From Gaiellasilicea sp037721555 (GTDB taxonomy: Bacteria; Actinomycetota; Thermoleophilia; Gaiellales; Gaiellaceae), in NCBI GenBank assembly GCA_037721555.1, contig JBBJOI010000035.1, forward strand, positions 1 through 29,367: a stretch of DNA of 29,367 nucleotides. Reading direction: 5' to 3'. The notes under the pieces were generated by a model. That model was not told the DNA's origin. It searched no databases and was given only the letters and a program-made list of their open reading frames with translations. Of the stretch, positions 7,813-15,372 are shown piece after piece (position 1 is the stretch's first letter; every line of letters begins with the position of its first letter). The position numbers were made by a program, and so were the translations under genes.

Positions 7813-7841
7813 AGTCAAGGTCGTCGCCTGCTACCTTGACT
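7813..7841. promoter_or_regulatory. Probable VapB operator (9-bp inverted repeat)
   Basis: AGTCAAGGT at 7813-7821 and its perfect reverse complement at 7833-7841 are separated by 11 bp, so half-site centres are 20 bp apart, about two helical turns. The right arm overlaps the -10 box of the antitoxin gene, as expected for autoregulation by an AbrB/MazE-type antitoxin dimer. Confidence 0.6.
7832..7837 (+). promoter_or_regulatory. Leaderless -10 box TACCTT for vapB
   Basis: TACCTT, a 7-nt spacer, then TTG 7845. The box lies within the inverted repeat, so operator occupancy should block it. Confidence 0.5.
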
Positions 7842-7844
7842 CGT

Positions 7845-8099
7845 TTGAAGCGGCGGACGGGCTATACAAGGCTCTCGAGCAAGAACCAGGTGACGATCCC
7901 ACTGGAGGTTGTACGAGCAGCCGGGGCGAGTCCGGGCGACGAGTTCAAGGTCGTGCAGGAAGACGGAAAGATCGTGCTGGAGCGCGAGCAGACCCTCGGC
8001 GAGCGGCGACGCGAGGCGATCGAGAAGTACGCGGGCTCCTTCACTGGTCTGTATCCACCGAACTACCTCGAGGAGCTTCGGGACGAGTGGGAGCGGTAG
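7845..8099 (+). CDS. vapB: AbrB/MazE-fold antitoxin (VapB-like)
   Basis: An 84-residue antitoxin predicted to bind DNA through its N-terminal swapped-hairpin AbrB domain and to neutralise the PIN toxin with its C-terminus. The AbrB signature LSSKNQVTIPLEVVRAAG spans residues 10-27 and is followed by GDEFKVVQEDGKIVLERE; the remainder is a charged helical tail ending in LEELRDEWER, typical of toxin-wrapping tails. The TTG start is inferred from the -10 spacing and from the position where homologous domains begin. The gene overlaps the toxin start by 13 bp, so the two are co-translated. It lies in a different frame from the long ORF that covers DUF2071. Confidence 0.8.
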   Translation: MKRRTGYTRLSSKNQVTIPLEVVRAAGASPGDEFKVVQEDGKIVLEREQTLGERRREAIEKYAGSFTGLYPPNYLEELRDEWER

Positions 8100-8472
8100 T
8101 CCTCGATGCAGGCGTTGTGATCGCCTGGTTCGACGCAGACGACGTACATCACGCTGGGTCGACCGCGGCGCTTCATTCCGTCCGGGAAGAGGAGCTTCGA
8201 CTACCAGCATCTGCGTATGCCGAAGCGCTCGTGCGACATGCGGTGGCCGGCTCGGTGGCGGCTGCGCGAGCGCGCATCGACGCGGTCGCGATACGGATCG
8301 ATGCCATCGGTGTCGACACGGCCGCGGCCGCAGCCTCGATTCGTGCAAGGCACCGCGCGCTGCGCCTCCCCGACGCGCTCTCCTCGGCCACGCCGAAGCG
8401 ATCGGAGCGGACCTCGTGCTGAAAACGGATCGCCGCTGGAAGCGCGTCAGCGACCGCGTGCACGTCGTCTAG
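8087..8472 (+). pseudogene. vapC: PIN-domain toxin (VapC-like), frameshifted
   Basis: The PIN ribonuclease expected as partner of the antitoxin. It starts at GTG 8087, with GGAG upstream. Read in frame it gives VLDAGVVIAWFD (first acidic residue), ASAYAEALV (second) and LRLPDAL (third), then runs into SSATPKRSERTSC and stops at 8422. In the neighbouring frame the sequence resumes as LGHAEAIGADLVLKTDRRW, which carries the fourth acidic residue, and ends at TAG 8472. One missing base near 8380 restores a 128-residue PIN protein (family about 125-135). Either the toxin is inactivated in nature or this is an assembly error. Its stop forms part of the next promoter. Confidence 0.8.
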
Positions 8473-8475
8473 CCT
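8470..8475 (+). promoter_or_regulatory. Leaderless -10 box TAGCCT overlapping the vapC stop
   Basis: TAGCCT begins with the TAG ending vapC; a 7-nt spacer leads to ATG 8483. Confidence 0.55.
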
Positions 8476-8482
8476 CCCCGCA

Positions 8483-9820
8483 ATGTCCCCCCAGCGGCGC
8501 ACTGCGCTCGCGTCGGTCGCGGCAGCGGCCGTCCTCGTTGCGCTCAAGCTTGCCGCGGGGCTGGCGAGCGGCAGCCTCGGGCTCGTCTCCGAGGCGCTCC
8601 ACTCGGGCACCGACCTCGTTGCCGCGCTCCTCACCTTCTTCGCGATCGGCGTCGCCGGGCGTCCGGCGGACGCGCTGCACCAGTACGGCCACGGCAAGGC
8701 CGAGCACCTCGCTGCGCTCGGCGAGGCGGCCGTGCTCGTGCTCGTCAGCATCGTCGTTGCCGGATTGGCGGTCGCGCGGCTCGCCGGAGGGCTCGAGACC
8801 GAGGTCGAGACGCCCTGGTGGATCTTCGCCGTCGTCGGCCTCGTGATCGCGATCGACGTGGCACGAACGCTCGCCTCCTACCGCGCGGCCAGGCGATACG
8901 CGAGCGAGGCGCTCCTGTCGAATGCCCTTCACTTCGGCAGCGACCTCGCCGGGACGCTCGCCGTCCTGGCGGGACTCGCGGCCGCCGCCGCTGGTTTTCC
9001 TGAAGGCGACTCGCTCGCTGCGCTCTTCGTCGCCGGCCTCGTGATCCTTGCGGCGAGCCGGCTGATCCGCCGCAACGTCGACGTGCTGATGGATCGCGCG
9101 CCGGCCGACGCCGAGGAGGCGGTACGCGAGGCGATCGCAGACGTCCGTCCGGCAGTCGAGCTCTCTCGACTCCGGCTGCGGCAGGCGGGGGGTCGCACCT
9201 TCGCCGACGTCGTCATCGGAGTCGCTCCGGGTGACGCGGTGGGCCAGGCGCACGCGATCGCGGATCGCGTCGAGGACGCCGTCGAGCGCGTGCTGCCAGG
9301 CAGCGACGTCGTCGTGCACGTCGAGCCGCAGGCGGGCGAGGCGGAGCTCCGCGAGCGTGCCCATGCCGCTGCGCTCTCGGTTCCGCGCGTGCGCGAGATC
9401 CACAACCTTGCTCTCGTCACGCTCGACGGCGCCAGCGAGCTCTCGCTGCACCTGAAGCTGCCCGGCGACCTGCCGCTCGAGGAGGCGCACGAAGTCGCCG
9501 AGCAGGTCGAGCGCGCGATCATCGAGGCGGTGCCGGAGATCGGCTCGGTGCAGACCCACCTCGAACCGCTCGGCGAGGTGAGCGCAGCCGTCGAGCTCGC
9601 GGCCGGGGACGTCGAGCGGGTCGTGCGCAAGGTGCTGGGAGGGCCACCGCGGGCGGTGCGTCTGCTGCGGACGGACGAGGGCCTGCTCGCCTTCGTCACC
9701 CTCCGCCTCGACCCGGGGCAAACGCTCGCGGCCGCCCACGACCGGGCCGGCGAGGTCGAAGTCCGGCTGCGCGCCGAGCATCCGGAGATCGCCGAGGTGA
9801 TCGTCCACACCGAGCCTTAG
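8483..9820 (+). CDS. Cation diffusion facilitator with three C-terminal repeats
   Basis: A membrane antiporter predicted to export divalent metal (Zn, Fe, Mn or similar) for protons. About six hydrophobic helices fill residues 8-195. The transport-site pairs are His40/Asp44 (EALHSGTD) and His150/Asp154 (NALHFGSD); the His-rich HQYGHGKAEH near residue 66 is typical of the family. The cytoplasmic part is unusually long: three similar units of about 80 residues, each an amphipathic helix followed by a strand, end in VHVEP (282), THLEP (362) and VHTEP (445). Most family members have one such dimerisation domain and about 300 residues in total. Metal specificity cannot be read. Confidence 0.92.
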   Translation: MSPQRRTALASVAAAAVLVALKLAAGLASGSLGLVSEALHSGTDLVAALLTFFAIGVAGRPADALHQYGHGKAEHLAALGEAAVLVLVSIVVAGLAVARLAGGLETEVETPWWIFAVVGLVIAIDVARTLASYRAARRYASEALLSNALHFGSDLAGTLAVLAGLAAAAAGFPEGDSLAALFVAGLVILAASRLIRRNVDVLMDRAPADAEEAVREAIADVRPAVELSRLRLRQAGGRTFADVVIGVAPGDAVGQAHAIADRVEDAVERVLPGSDVVVHVEPQAGEAELRERAHAAALSVPRVREIHNLALVTLDGASELSLHLKLPGDLPLEEAHEVAEQVERAIIEAVPEIGSVQTHLEPLGEVSAAVELAAGDVERVVRKVLGGPPRAVRLLRTDEGLLAFVTLRLDPGQTLAAAHDRAGEVEVRLRAEHPEIAEVIVHTEP

Positions 9821-9916
9821 ACAAAGAGGTGGTGGCTGCTGCAACACCGACGGCGATGCGGAGGCTCGGACGCAAAGGCGCGCGTCTTCACGGCGCCGAG
9901 CTGCGTCGCGGCCTGA

Positions 9917-10876
9917 CTACGGGCGGACCGCGCTCAGCACCGCGTCCCAGGCGAGCTCAGAGGCGACGATGCCGAGGCCGATGCTCTCGAGCTGCTTGCT
10001 CTCGACCTCGTTAGTCGTCACGACGTAGAGGACGTCGCCGTCGGCGAGCGTGTGGAAGGGGTGGATCGCGCGCGCCATCGACGCGTGCACCTGGCGGGCG
10101 AGCGTCGTCAGCTCGCGCTGGACGAGCCTGATGTTGATGACGACGACGGTCAGCGTCGTGTTCCCCGGCAGCGGCCGCACGGGCGCCCCGGTCGCGAGCC
10201 GCTCCTCGACGCCCAGCACGAGCGCCCGTCGTTCGCCCGTGGCGGCATCAAGGTGGCCGCGGATGACCGCGCCGTCGCGGTCGACGATCGCGCCGACCGC
10301 GTTCAGGACGGTGAAGACAGCGATTCGCGCCTCGCCGATCTGGCGGAACGCCGCTCCATGCCCGCCGGGCTCGCCTTCCTCGTAGGCGAACGTCTTGCCG
10401 ACGGTCGCCGAGCGGCCGGCGCCACGCGCGCCGAGCGGGAACCGGCCCGGCCTCGCTGCGCGCAGCGCCGCTCGTCCCAGCTCCTTGTCCGGGTAGACGC
10501 CGTTGTCGCGCGGGCCCCAGTCGAAGATGATCGCCCCGGCGACGAGCGGGATGTCGAGCCAGCCGGTCGCGTGGTCGCGCTCCGCGAAGATCTCGGCCGC
10601 GACTCCCGTCGCCGCCTCCAGGCCGTACAGCGAGCCGCCGGCGAGGCAGATCGCGTGCACCCACTCGTAGTTGCCGAGTGTCCCGGGCGAGCCGCCGCGA
10701 ACGTCGGTCGCGCAAGCGGCCCCGTCGGGCAGGAACGAGAAGACGGTGCAGCCAGTCGGCCCCTCGTCGTACTCGGCGCAGCCGATCTCGAGCCCAGGGA
10801 AGTCGAACTCGAGCTCGGGACTCTCGAAGCTTGTCCGCGGCGTCAGGTCGGCCGTGTCGTTCGTCAGCCGCGCCAC
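9917..10876 (-). CDS. P1/S58 family peptidase (DmpA/NylC-like)
   Basis: An N-terminal nucleophile hydrolase made as a proenzyme that cleaves itself. The predicted autocatalytic site is Asn239-Thr240 in PLPGNTTLTVVV; Thr240 would become the nucleophile of the beta subunit, leaving an alpha subunit of 239 and a beta of 80 residues. Other family features are GTLGNYEWVHAICLAGGSLYG around residues 65-84 and the glycine-rich RGAGRSATVGK. Relatives are aminopeptidases, beta-aminopeptidases and the 6-aminohexanoate-oligomer hydrolase NylC; substrate cannot be assigned here. No signal peptide is seen. GTG 10876 is supported by a TAGACT box 6 nt upstream. It converges with the CDF gene. Confidence 0.9.
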   Translation of the reverse strand: MARLTNDTADLTPRTSFESPELEFDFPGLEIGCAEYDEGPTGCTVFSFLPDGAACATDVRGGSPGTLGNYEWVHAICLAGGSLYGLEAATGVAAEIFAERDHATGWLDIPLVAGAIIFDWGPRDNGVYPDKELGRAALRAARPGRFPLGARGAGRSATVGKTFAYEEGEPGGHGAAFRQIGEARIAVFTVLNAVGAIVDRDGAVIRGHLDAATGERRALVLGVEERLATGAPVRPLPGNTTLTVVVINIRLVQRELTTLARQVHASMARAIHPFHTLADGDVLYVVTTNEVESKQLESIGLGIVASELAWDAVLSAVRP

Positions 10877-10882
10877 CGCTTG

Positions 10883-10888
10883 AGTCTA
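10883..10888 (-). promoter_or_regulatory. Leaderless -10 box TAGACT
   Basis: TAGACT on the minus strand, a 6-nt spacer, then GTG 10876 of the peptidase gene. Confidence 0.55.
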
Positions 10889-10905
10889 CGAGGGTCGCGC
10901 TTGGA

Positions 10906-10933
10906 CGACGATGGATAGGTACGCATATCGTCG
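10906..10933 (+). promoter_or_regulatory. Inverted repeat and possible promoter before the ECF sigma gene
   Basis: CGACGAT at 10906-10912 and ATCGTCG at 10927-10933 are perfect complements with centres 21 bp apart. A TATCGT box (10926-10931) in the right arm could serve as the -10 of the sigma gene, giving a short leader with AGAAGAGG before ATG 10950. A regulatory role is inference. Confidence 0.35.
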
Positions 10934-10949
10934 GACGTAGAAGAGGCGA

Positions 10950-11498
10950 ATGCACCACCGCACCGACCGGGAGTTGATCATTCTCGCCCGCACCGGCGCC
11001 AGCGACGCAGCCGGGATGCTCTTCGACAGGTATTGGCTGATCGCTTGGCGCGCGGCCTACGCGGTGTCCGCTGACCGAGCCCTTGCCGATGATGCGGCTC
11101 AGGACGCGATTCAGCTGGCGTTCAGCTCCCTTGACCGGTTCGACGAAACGCGGCAGTTCGGCCCGTGGCTCAAGCGGATTGCGATCAACCGTGCAATCGA
11201 CCTGCTCCGGCGAGGCCGACGCCTGACGATCCTCGAGGGGGAGTTCGCGAGCCTTCATGGCTGGGCTGTGAGCGAGGGCGCCGACAGAGACCTTCGCCTC
11301 TGGGCGGTGGCCGATGCCGTGTCGGCACTCGACGCCGATAAACGCGTGGTCGTGGTGCTGCGTTATTGGCTCGACCTGCCGCTCGAGGAGATCGCGGAAC
11401 TGCTTGAGATTCCGTTCGGGACGGTCGCCTCTCGACTGCACCGGGCGCAGACCGAGCTGAGAGTCACTCTCGAAGAGGAGGAAGAACATGTCGTCTGA
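10950..11498 (+). CDS. ECF-type RNA polymerase sigma factor
   Basis: A 182-residue sigma-70-family factor with only regions 2 and 4. Region 2 covers about residues 24-95 and contains DDAAQDAIQLAFSSLDRF and PWLKRIAINRAIDLLRR. Region 4 covers about 120-175 and contains LEEIAELLEIPFGTVASRLH, the helix-turn-helix that reads the -35 element. It should redirect polymerase to envelope-related promoters. The next gene begins 11 bp inside its 3' end and encodes a membrane protein in the usual anti-sigma position. Local GC is somewhat lower than in the metabolic genes. Confidence 0.92.
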   Translation: MHHRTDRELIILARTGASDAAGMLFDRYWLIAWRAAYAVSADRALADDAAQDAIQLAFSSLDRFDETRQFGPWLKRIAINRAIDLLRRGRRLTILEGEFASLHGWAVSEGADRDLRLWAVADAVSALDADKRVVVVLRYWLDLPLEEIAELLEIPFGTVASRLHRAQTELRVTLEEEEEHVV

Positions 11499-12795
11499 AT
11501 TCGAGGACCGACTGCGGCGGGCACGAGAGATTCTCCCGTCCCCAGATGCAGAGTCCACACGCAGAGCACGCGAGCTTGCGCTCCGGTCGTTGAGGCGGCC
11601 GCGCCGCAAGCTGCCTTCCGCCCTCTCGTTCGTTAGCGCTCTCTTGCTTACAACCGCTCTAGGCTTTGGGCTCGGTGTCGCCCTGGCCCCAAGCGTGAGC
11701 GCGGCGCCGAAGGGTTTAGACGGAGTCGGGTTCCTGCCGGCGAACGAATGGTTCGTGCTGCAATCCGGTGCGGGCGGAGGTATGGATGCGGCGGCTTTCG
11801 CGATCGCGGCGAATGTCCCGATTCACCCTGCCGACTCGGGTACACGGCGCCTGGAGTTCGATGGACTCCCGTACTCAACGCTCAGAGCACTTCCCTCAGC
11901 TGGAGTCGTGGTTGTCGCGAGCTTCATCCCCACCAATCGATCGGCACATATTGGCTCGGTGAGATTTCCGAGTCGCACGCTTCCGCTGCAGGTGCGCGAC
12001 GCCACGTCTGAAATCCAGTTTGGCGTTCAGGTGCGTCCACGTCGGCCGCTCGGTCAGTACCAGTTGCGGGCGACCGTCGACGGCTACGAAGTCGATCTGC
12101 ACATCTACTACGGAAGGATCGAGCCTTCCCCGGCCCACCTCACCGCTGCGCAACGGCAGATCGATCGGCTCATTGTCCGTTCCGGTGGGGACGCAGACTC
12201 GCGTCGACGGGTGGTTCGACAGGTCATCCCACCTGCCGCAGCGCCCGCGCGCGTGATCGACCGGACACTTCTCTGCCCGGTTGAAGTCCAGGCCGGTGTT
12301 CGCAAGCTGAATGTCTACGTCCAAGCAGCGGTGGCGGGCCAGAAGGATCTGCTGGGGAACAAGGCCTTAGCTCACGCACAGCTGACAACCGGGAGCTCGA
12401 TCCAAGGCACGGTGCTCGTGGGCTCAGTCGCGGGAGCGGCGAACCCTGTTCTCCGCAGCGGCTCGACCTTGGGTATCAATCGGAGGGACTGTCGGGCTTC
12501 GACAGTCCGCATCCCGTTGTCCTCCCGAGGTCTGGTCGGCGGCGCGGCGAGTCCGTTCGGCGACGGATTCGAGTGCTTTCCGGGACGGCGGATCCTCATC
12601 CGCGTTCGGGCCAGCTTCGGTTCCCCGACGTCACTTCGACTCGACCAGCGGATCGGAATTCTGTCAACTCGGGCGCTGGTCCGGGAGGTTCAGTTTCGCG
12701 CGGTGACGGAGACGGGGAGACCTCTCGTTTTCGCGTCGCTTCTAGCCTCGGGAAAAGCACGCGTTTACACTGGAACAGGGTGCGTGGCGGACTGA
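11488..12795 (+). CDS. Probable membrane anti-sigma factor with a secreted four-cysteine domain
   Basis: A 435-residue single-pass protein. Residues 1-42 are cytoplasmic, charged and helical, in the position of an anti-sigma domain, though the zinc HxxxCxxC motif is absent. A transmembrane helix spans about 43-68. The rest is predicted to be outside the membrane: a domain of about 180 residues and then a C-terminal domain starting IDRTLLC. That domain has cysteines at 263, 335, 363 and 432 and shares landmarks with the proteins at 12807 and 20335: NRRxC, LSSRGL and GRRILIRVRA. The start follows GAGGAGG with good spacing and overlaps the sigma gene. The anti-sigma role rests on position and topology. 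It may sense the envelope through the outer domain. Confidence 0.72.
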   Translation: MSSEFEDRLRRAREILPSPDAESTRRARELALRSLRRPRRKLPSALSFVSALLLTTALGFGLGVALAPSVSAAPKGLDGVGFLPANEWFVLQSGAGGGMDAAAFAIAANVPIHPADSGTRRLEFDGLPYSTLRALPSAGVVVVASFIPTNRSAHIGSVRFPSRTLPLQVRDATSEIQFGVQVRPRRPLGQYQLRATVDGYEVDLHIYYGRIEPSPAHLTAAQRQIDRLIVRSGGDADSRRRVVRQVIPPAAAPARVIDRTLLCPVEVQAGVRKLNVYVQAAVAGQKDLLGNKALAHAQLTTGSSIQGTVLVGSVAGAANPVLRSGSTLGINRRDCRASTVRIPLSSRGLVGGAASPFGDGFECFPGRRILIRVRASFGSPTSLRLDQRIGILSTRALVREVQFRAVTETGRPLVFASLLASGKARVYTGTGCVAD

Positions 12796-12806
12796 CAAGG
12801 AGCCAT

Positions 12807-13469
12807 GTGCTGGTCGCAGCGTCGCTCGTAGTATCGGCCGGAGCCGGTGCCGCCACCAGTTCGAGAGCGCCTGCCGCGCCGAGCCTCGTCCTCGATCACA
12901 CGCTCCTCTGTCTGACGGTGAACAGCGGCGGCGTGCAGGAGATCGAAGTCCGGGCGAATGCGGGCTTCCGCCAGGGCGGCCGGTGGAAGACGCTCCCGTT
13001 CGCCGTCGTGGCGACCGGCGGCGTCGGGAGTGCGACCAACGTCCTCGACGACTCGCTTGCGTGGATCGCTGCCGGGAGGTACGACCACAACGCGAACCTG
13101 TCCCCGACCGACGGCCTCGTCGCGACCAACGCCACGCGCTTCGGCACCTGGGCGCTCAACCGACGTGCGTGCCGGCCGGCGACGGCGAGCGTCGCTCTCT
13201 CGGGGAAGGGCCTTCGCGCTGCCGCGCCAGGGCCGTTGGGCGTCACGTACGACTGCACGACCCCGCGCCACGTCCTCGTCCGGGTGCGCGCCGTCGTCCA
13301 CGCCGCTCCCACCCGCTACCGCGAGCAGGGGTTCGAGAAGACGAAGACCTCGCTCGGCGAGGGGCAGATCGGGGTGCGCGCGCAAGCCGGCAAGCTACTT
13401 GCCTTCGCGTCAGTCTCCGATTCGGGGAGGACGCGGCTCCTGGTCGCGTCGAGCTGCCGTGAGGACTGA
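12807..13469 (+). CDS. Secreted four-cysteine (DHTLLC) domain protein
   Basis: A 220-residue protein with an N-terminal signal-peptide-like segment (LVAASLVVSAGAGAA) and one domain like the C-terminus of the preceding gene. Cysteines lie at 35 (DHTLLC), 122 (NRRAC), 150 (YDC) and 217, in the same order as in its paralogues, and the core PRHVLVRVRA is shared. Two disulfides are plausible. The family is not one I recognise. GTG 12807 is 4 nt after AAGGAG and 11 nt after the previous stop; upstream in-frame codons would overlap that gene. It sits between the anti-sigma gene and moxR. Confidence 0.75.
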   Translation: MLVAASLVVSAGAGAATSSRAPAAPSLVLDHTLLCLTVNSGGVQEIEVRANAGFRQGGRWKTLPFAVVATGGVGSATNVLDDSLAWIAAGRYDHNANLSPTDGLVATNATRFGTWALNRRACRPATASVALSGKGLRAAAPGPLGVTYDCTTPRHVLVRVRAVVHAAPTRYREQGFEKTKTSLGEGQIGVRAQAGKLLAFASVSDSGRTRLLVASSCRED

Positions 13470-13526
13470 TCAGAGCAGATCCCTCGCAACAATCGTCGAC
13501 GCGCGAACGTCTCATCAAGGAGCGCT

Positions 13527-14549
13527 GTGACCAACACGAGCAGTGACAACTGCGGCGACTCACGCGCGACCGAGATCGCGGCGCTGTTCCTCGCGAACAT
13601 CGAGACCGTCGTCCGCGGCAAGACGGACGAGATCAAGCTCGTCCTCACCGCTCTCGTCAGCGGCGGGCACGTGCTGCTCGAGGACGTGCCCGGCACCGCG
13701 AAAACGGTGCTAGCGCGCGCGATCGCCGGCAGCGTCGAGGGCGCGACGAACCAGCGGATCCAGTGCACGCCCGACCTGCAGCCGACGGACGTCACCGGCC
13801 TCTCCGTCTTCGACCAGAAGGAGCGCGACTTCGAGTTCCGCGCCGGGCCCGTATTCGCGAACGTCGTCCTCGTCGACGAGATCAACCGTGCGATGCCGAA
13901 GACGCAGTCGGCGCTCCTCGAGGCGATGGCCGAGCAGCAGGTGACGATCGACGGCGTCACGCGGGCGCTGCCCGAACCCTTCCTCGTGCTCGCGACCGAG
14001 AACCCGATCGAGCAGGAGGGCACCTTCCCGCTGCCGGAGGCGCAGCTCGACCGCTTCTTCCTCCGGACCGCGCTCGGCTACCCGAGCGAGGAGGACGAGC
14101 TGACGATCGTCGAGGCGCAGCGGCACGCGCATCCGCTGTCGACGCTGCGGCCCGTGATCGACCTAGAGGCGGTGCGGACGCTGCGCCAGGCGGTCGAGGA
14201 CGTTTACGTCGACGACGCGATTCGCCGCTGGACGATCCGGCTCGTGCGCGCGACCCGCGCCTTCGACGGCGTCGCGATCGGCGCCTCGGTGCGCGGCAGC
14301 CTCTCGCTCGAGCGGGCGATCCGGGGCTGGGCGCTTCTCGACGGCCGCTCCTACGTGACGCCGGTCGACGTCGAGCGGCTCTTCCTCCCGATCGTCATGC
14401 ACCGGATCGTCTTCACCCCGAGCTTCGTCGCGAGCGCGCGCGAGATCGGCTGGGAGGCGGCCGCCGACCGCTTCCGCGAGCAGTGCCTCGCGCTTGCACC
14501 GCGGCCTGGGGCAGAGCTCGAGGCACCCGCCGCGGTGGTGGCATCGTGA
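13527..14549 (+). CDS. MoxR-family AAA+ ATPase
   Basis: A cytoplasmic AAA+ chaperone of 340 residues that usually works with DUF58 and VWA-domain proteins in maturing or remodelling membrane or secreted complexes. Walker A is EDVPGTAKT near residues 52-60, Walker B is NVVLVDEINR near 112-121, and sensor 1 is LATENPIEQEGT near 155-166, followed by PEAQLDRFFLR with the arginine finger. GTG 13527 follows AAGGAG with 4-nt spacing. It heads a run of same-strand, overlapping genes reaching 20255 that contains all the usual partners, so an operon is very likely. Its stop overlaps the next small ORF in a GTGA. Confidence 0.95.
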   Translation: MTNTSSDNCGDSRATEIAALFLANIETVVRGKTDEIKLVLTALVSGGHVLLEDVPGTAKTVLARAIAGSVEGATNQRIQCTPDLQPTDVTGLSVFDQKERDFEFRAGPVFANVVLVDEINRAMPKTQSALLEAMAEQQVTIDGVTRALPEPFLVLATENPIEQEGTFPLPEAQLDRFFLRTALGYPSEEDELTIVEAQRHAHPLSTLRPVIDLEAVRTLRQAVEDVYVDDAIRRWTIRLVRATRAFDGVAIGASVRGSLSLERAIRGWALLDGRSYVTPVDVERLFLPIVMHRIVFTPSFVASAREIGWEAAADRFREQCLALAPRPGAELEAPAAVVAS

Positions 14550-14689
14550 ACCCAATGCAGTTGGCGGCGGTCGCTGTTGTCAAGGCCTTGCTGACCGCGC
14601 CGCTCGGAACGGGCGCCGAGACCGCGTCGCGCATCGTCGATCGCACGTTGCTCTGCACGATGACCGGCGTTTGCCAGGAGGACTCGTGA
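14546..14689 (+). pseudogene. Truncated four-cysteine domain remnant, or 47-aa secreted peptide
   Basis: The 47-residue ORF begins GTG-AAC inside the moxR stop (GTGA) and reads as a hydrophobic, signal-like stretch (QLAAVAVVKALLTAPLGTGA), then SRIVDRTLLCTMTGVCQEDS and a stop. VDRTLLC is exactly the opening motif of the secreted four-cysteine family, but the other 160 or so residues are absent. I read it as the 5' stump of a deleted paralogue. A genuine short secreted peptide with two cysteines, coupled to moxR translation, is the alternative. Its stop overlaps the next GTG in another GTGA. Confidence 0.55.
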
Positions 14690-15371
14690 CTCGTCGGCGG
14701 CTCGGACTCGCCTCGGCGTTCTGCGTCGCCTGCGCAGTCCTGGTCGCGCCCGCGCGCAGCACGAACGCCTCGCCAAAGGCGAGAACGTCACGCTCGCCGT
14801 CCGCGACTTTAGGAACGCCAATCGCGTGCTGGTGCACGTTTTCTCCGGCGCCGTTTCCGATCCGGAACCCGGCCAGGACGTCGAGATCGTGGGCGAGGAC
14901 TGCGGTGTGCGCGGCTCCCGCCTGATCGCCGCAACCAAGACGACCGCCGGCGGAGCGTTTCAGGCCGACAACCAAGACTCCTCGACTCCGTGGTCGTCCG
15001 GCATCACGTACCGCGCGCGCTGGAAGGGAAACCTGAGCGCGCCGGTGCAGTACCGGCTGCCGGCTGTTCCCGTCTACGCCGTCAAGGTGCGCAAGCGCGT
15101 CGCCTGGCGGGTTCACTTCTCCCCGCAGGCACTCACAGTGCGCTACGCGGGAAAGCCCGTCGAGCTCCAACGCTTCAGCAACGGAGAGTGGGTGCGCTTC
15201 CAGGCCTCGCGATTGACGCTCAAGCCAAGCCTCCGCTACGGCGCCTTCAACCACGAGGCCGAGTTCAGCGTCCCGAGGCGCGGGCTGCGCCTTCGGGGCT
15301 ACCTGCCGCCCGTGGCGCGGCGCCGTGTTGGCTGCCGGCCGCCACGGAACCCTGGCGATCCTAGGATCTAG
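14686..15371 (+). pseudogene. Secreted beta-domain protein, frameshifted
   Basis: A signal-peptide-like start at GTG 14686 (RRRLGLASAFCVACAVLVAP) is in one frame, and the body, AKGENVTLAVRDFRNANRVL and on through VHVFSGAVSDPEPGQDVEIV, is in another. A single missing base near 14769 would join them into about 228 residues. The body looks like one or two Ig-like or related beta domains of a secreted protein; I recognise no named family. Near 15300 a third frame reads ARGAAPCWLPAATEPWRS and stops at 15364, which may be the original C-terminus, implying a second indel. Its position between moxR and DUF58 suggests an exported partner of that system. Confidence 0.6.
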
Positions 15372-15372
15372 C

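Noticed and set aside
8370..8390. Programmed frameshifting in vapC
   Set aside because: No slippery heptamer or downstream pseudoknot is evident; a single-base loss is simpler.
9821..9916. Small gene between the CDF and peptidase genes
   Set aside because: The ORFs here run into the antisense of the peptidase gene and have no start signal or motif.
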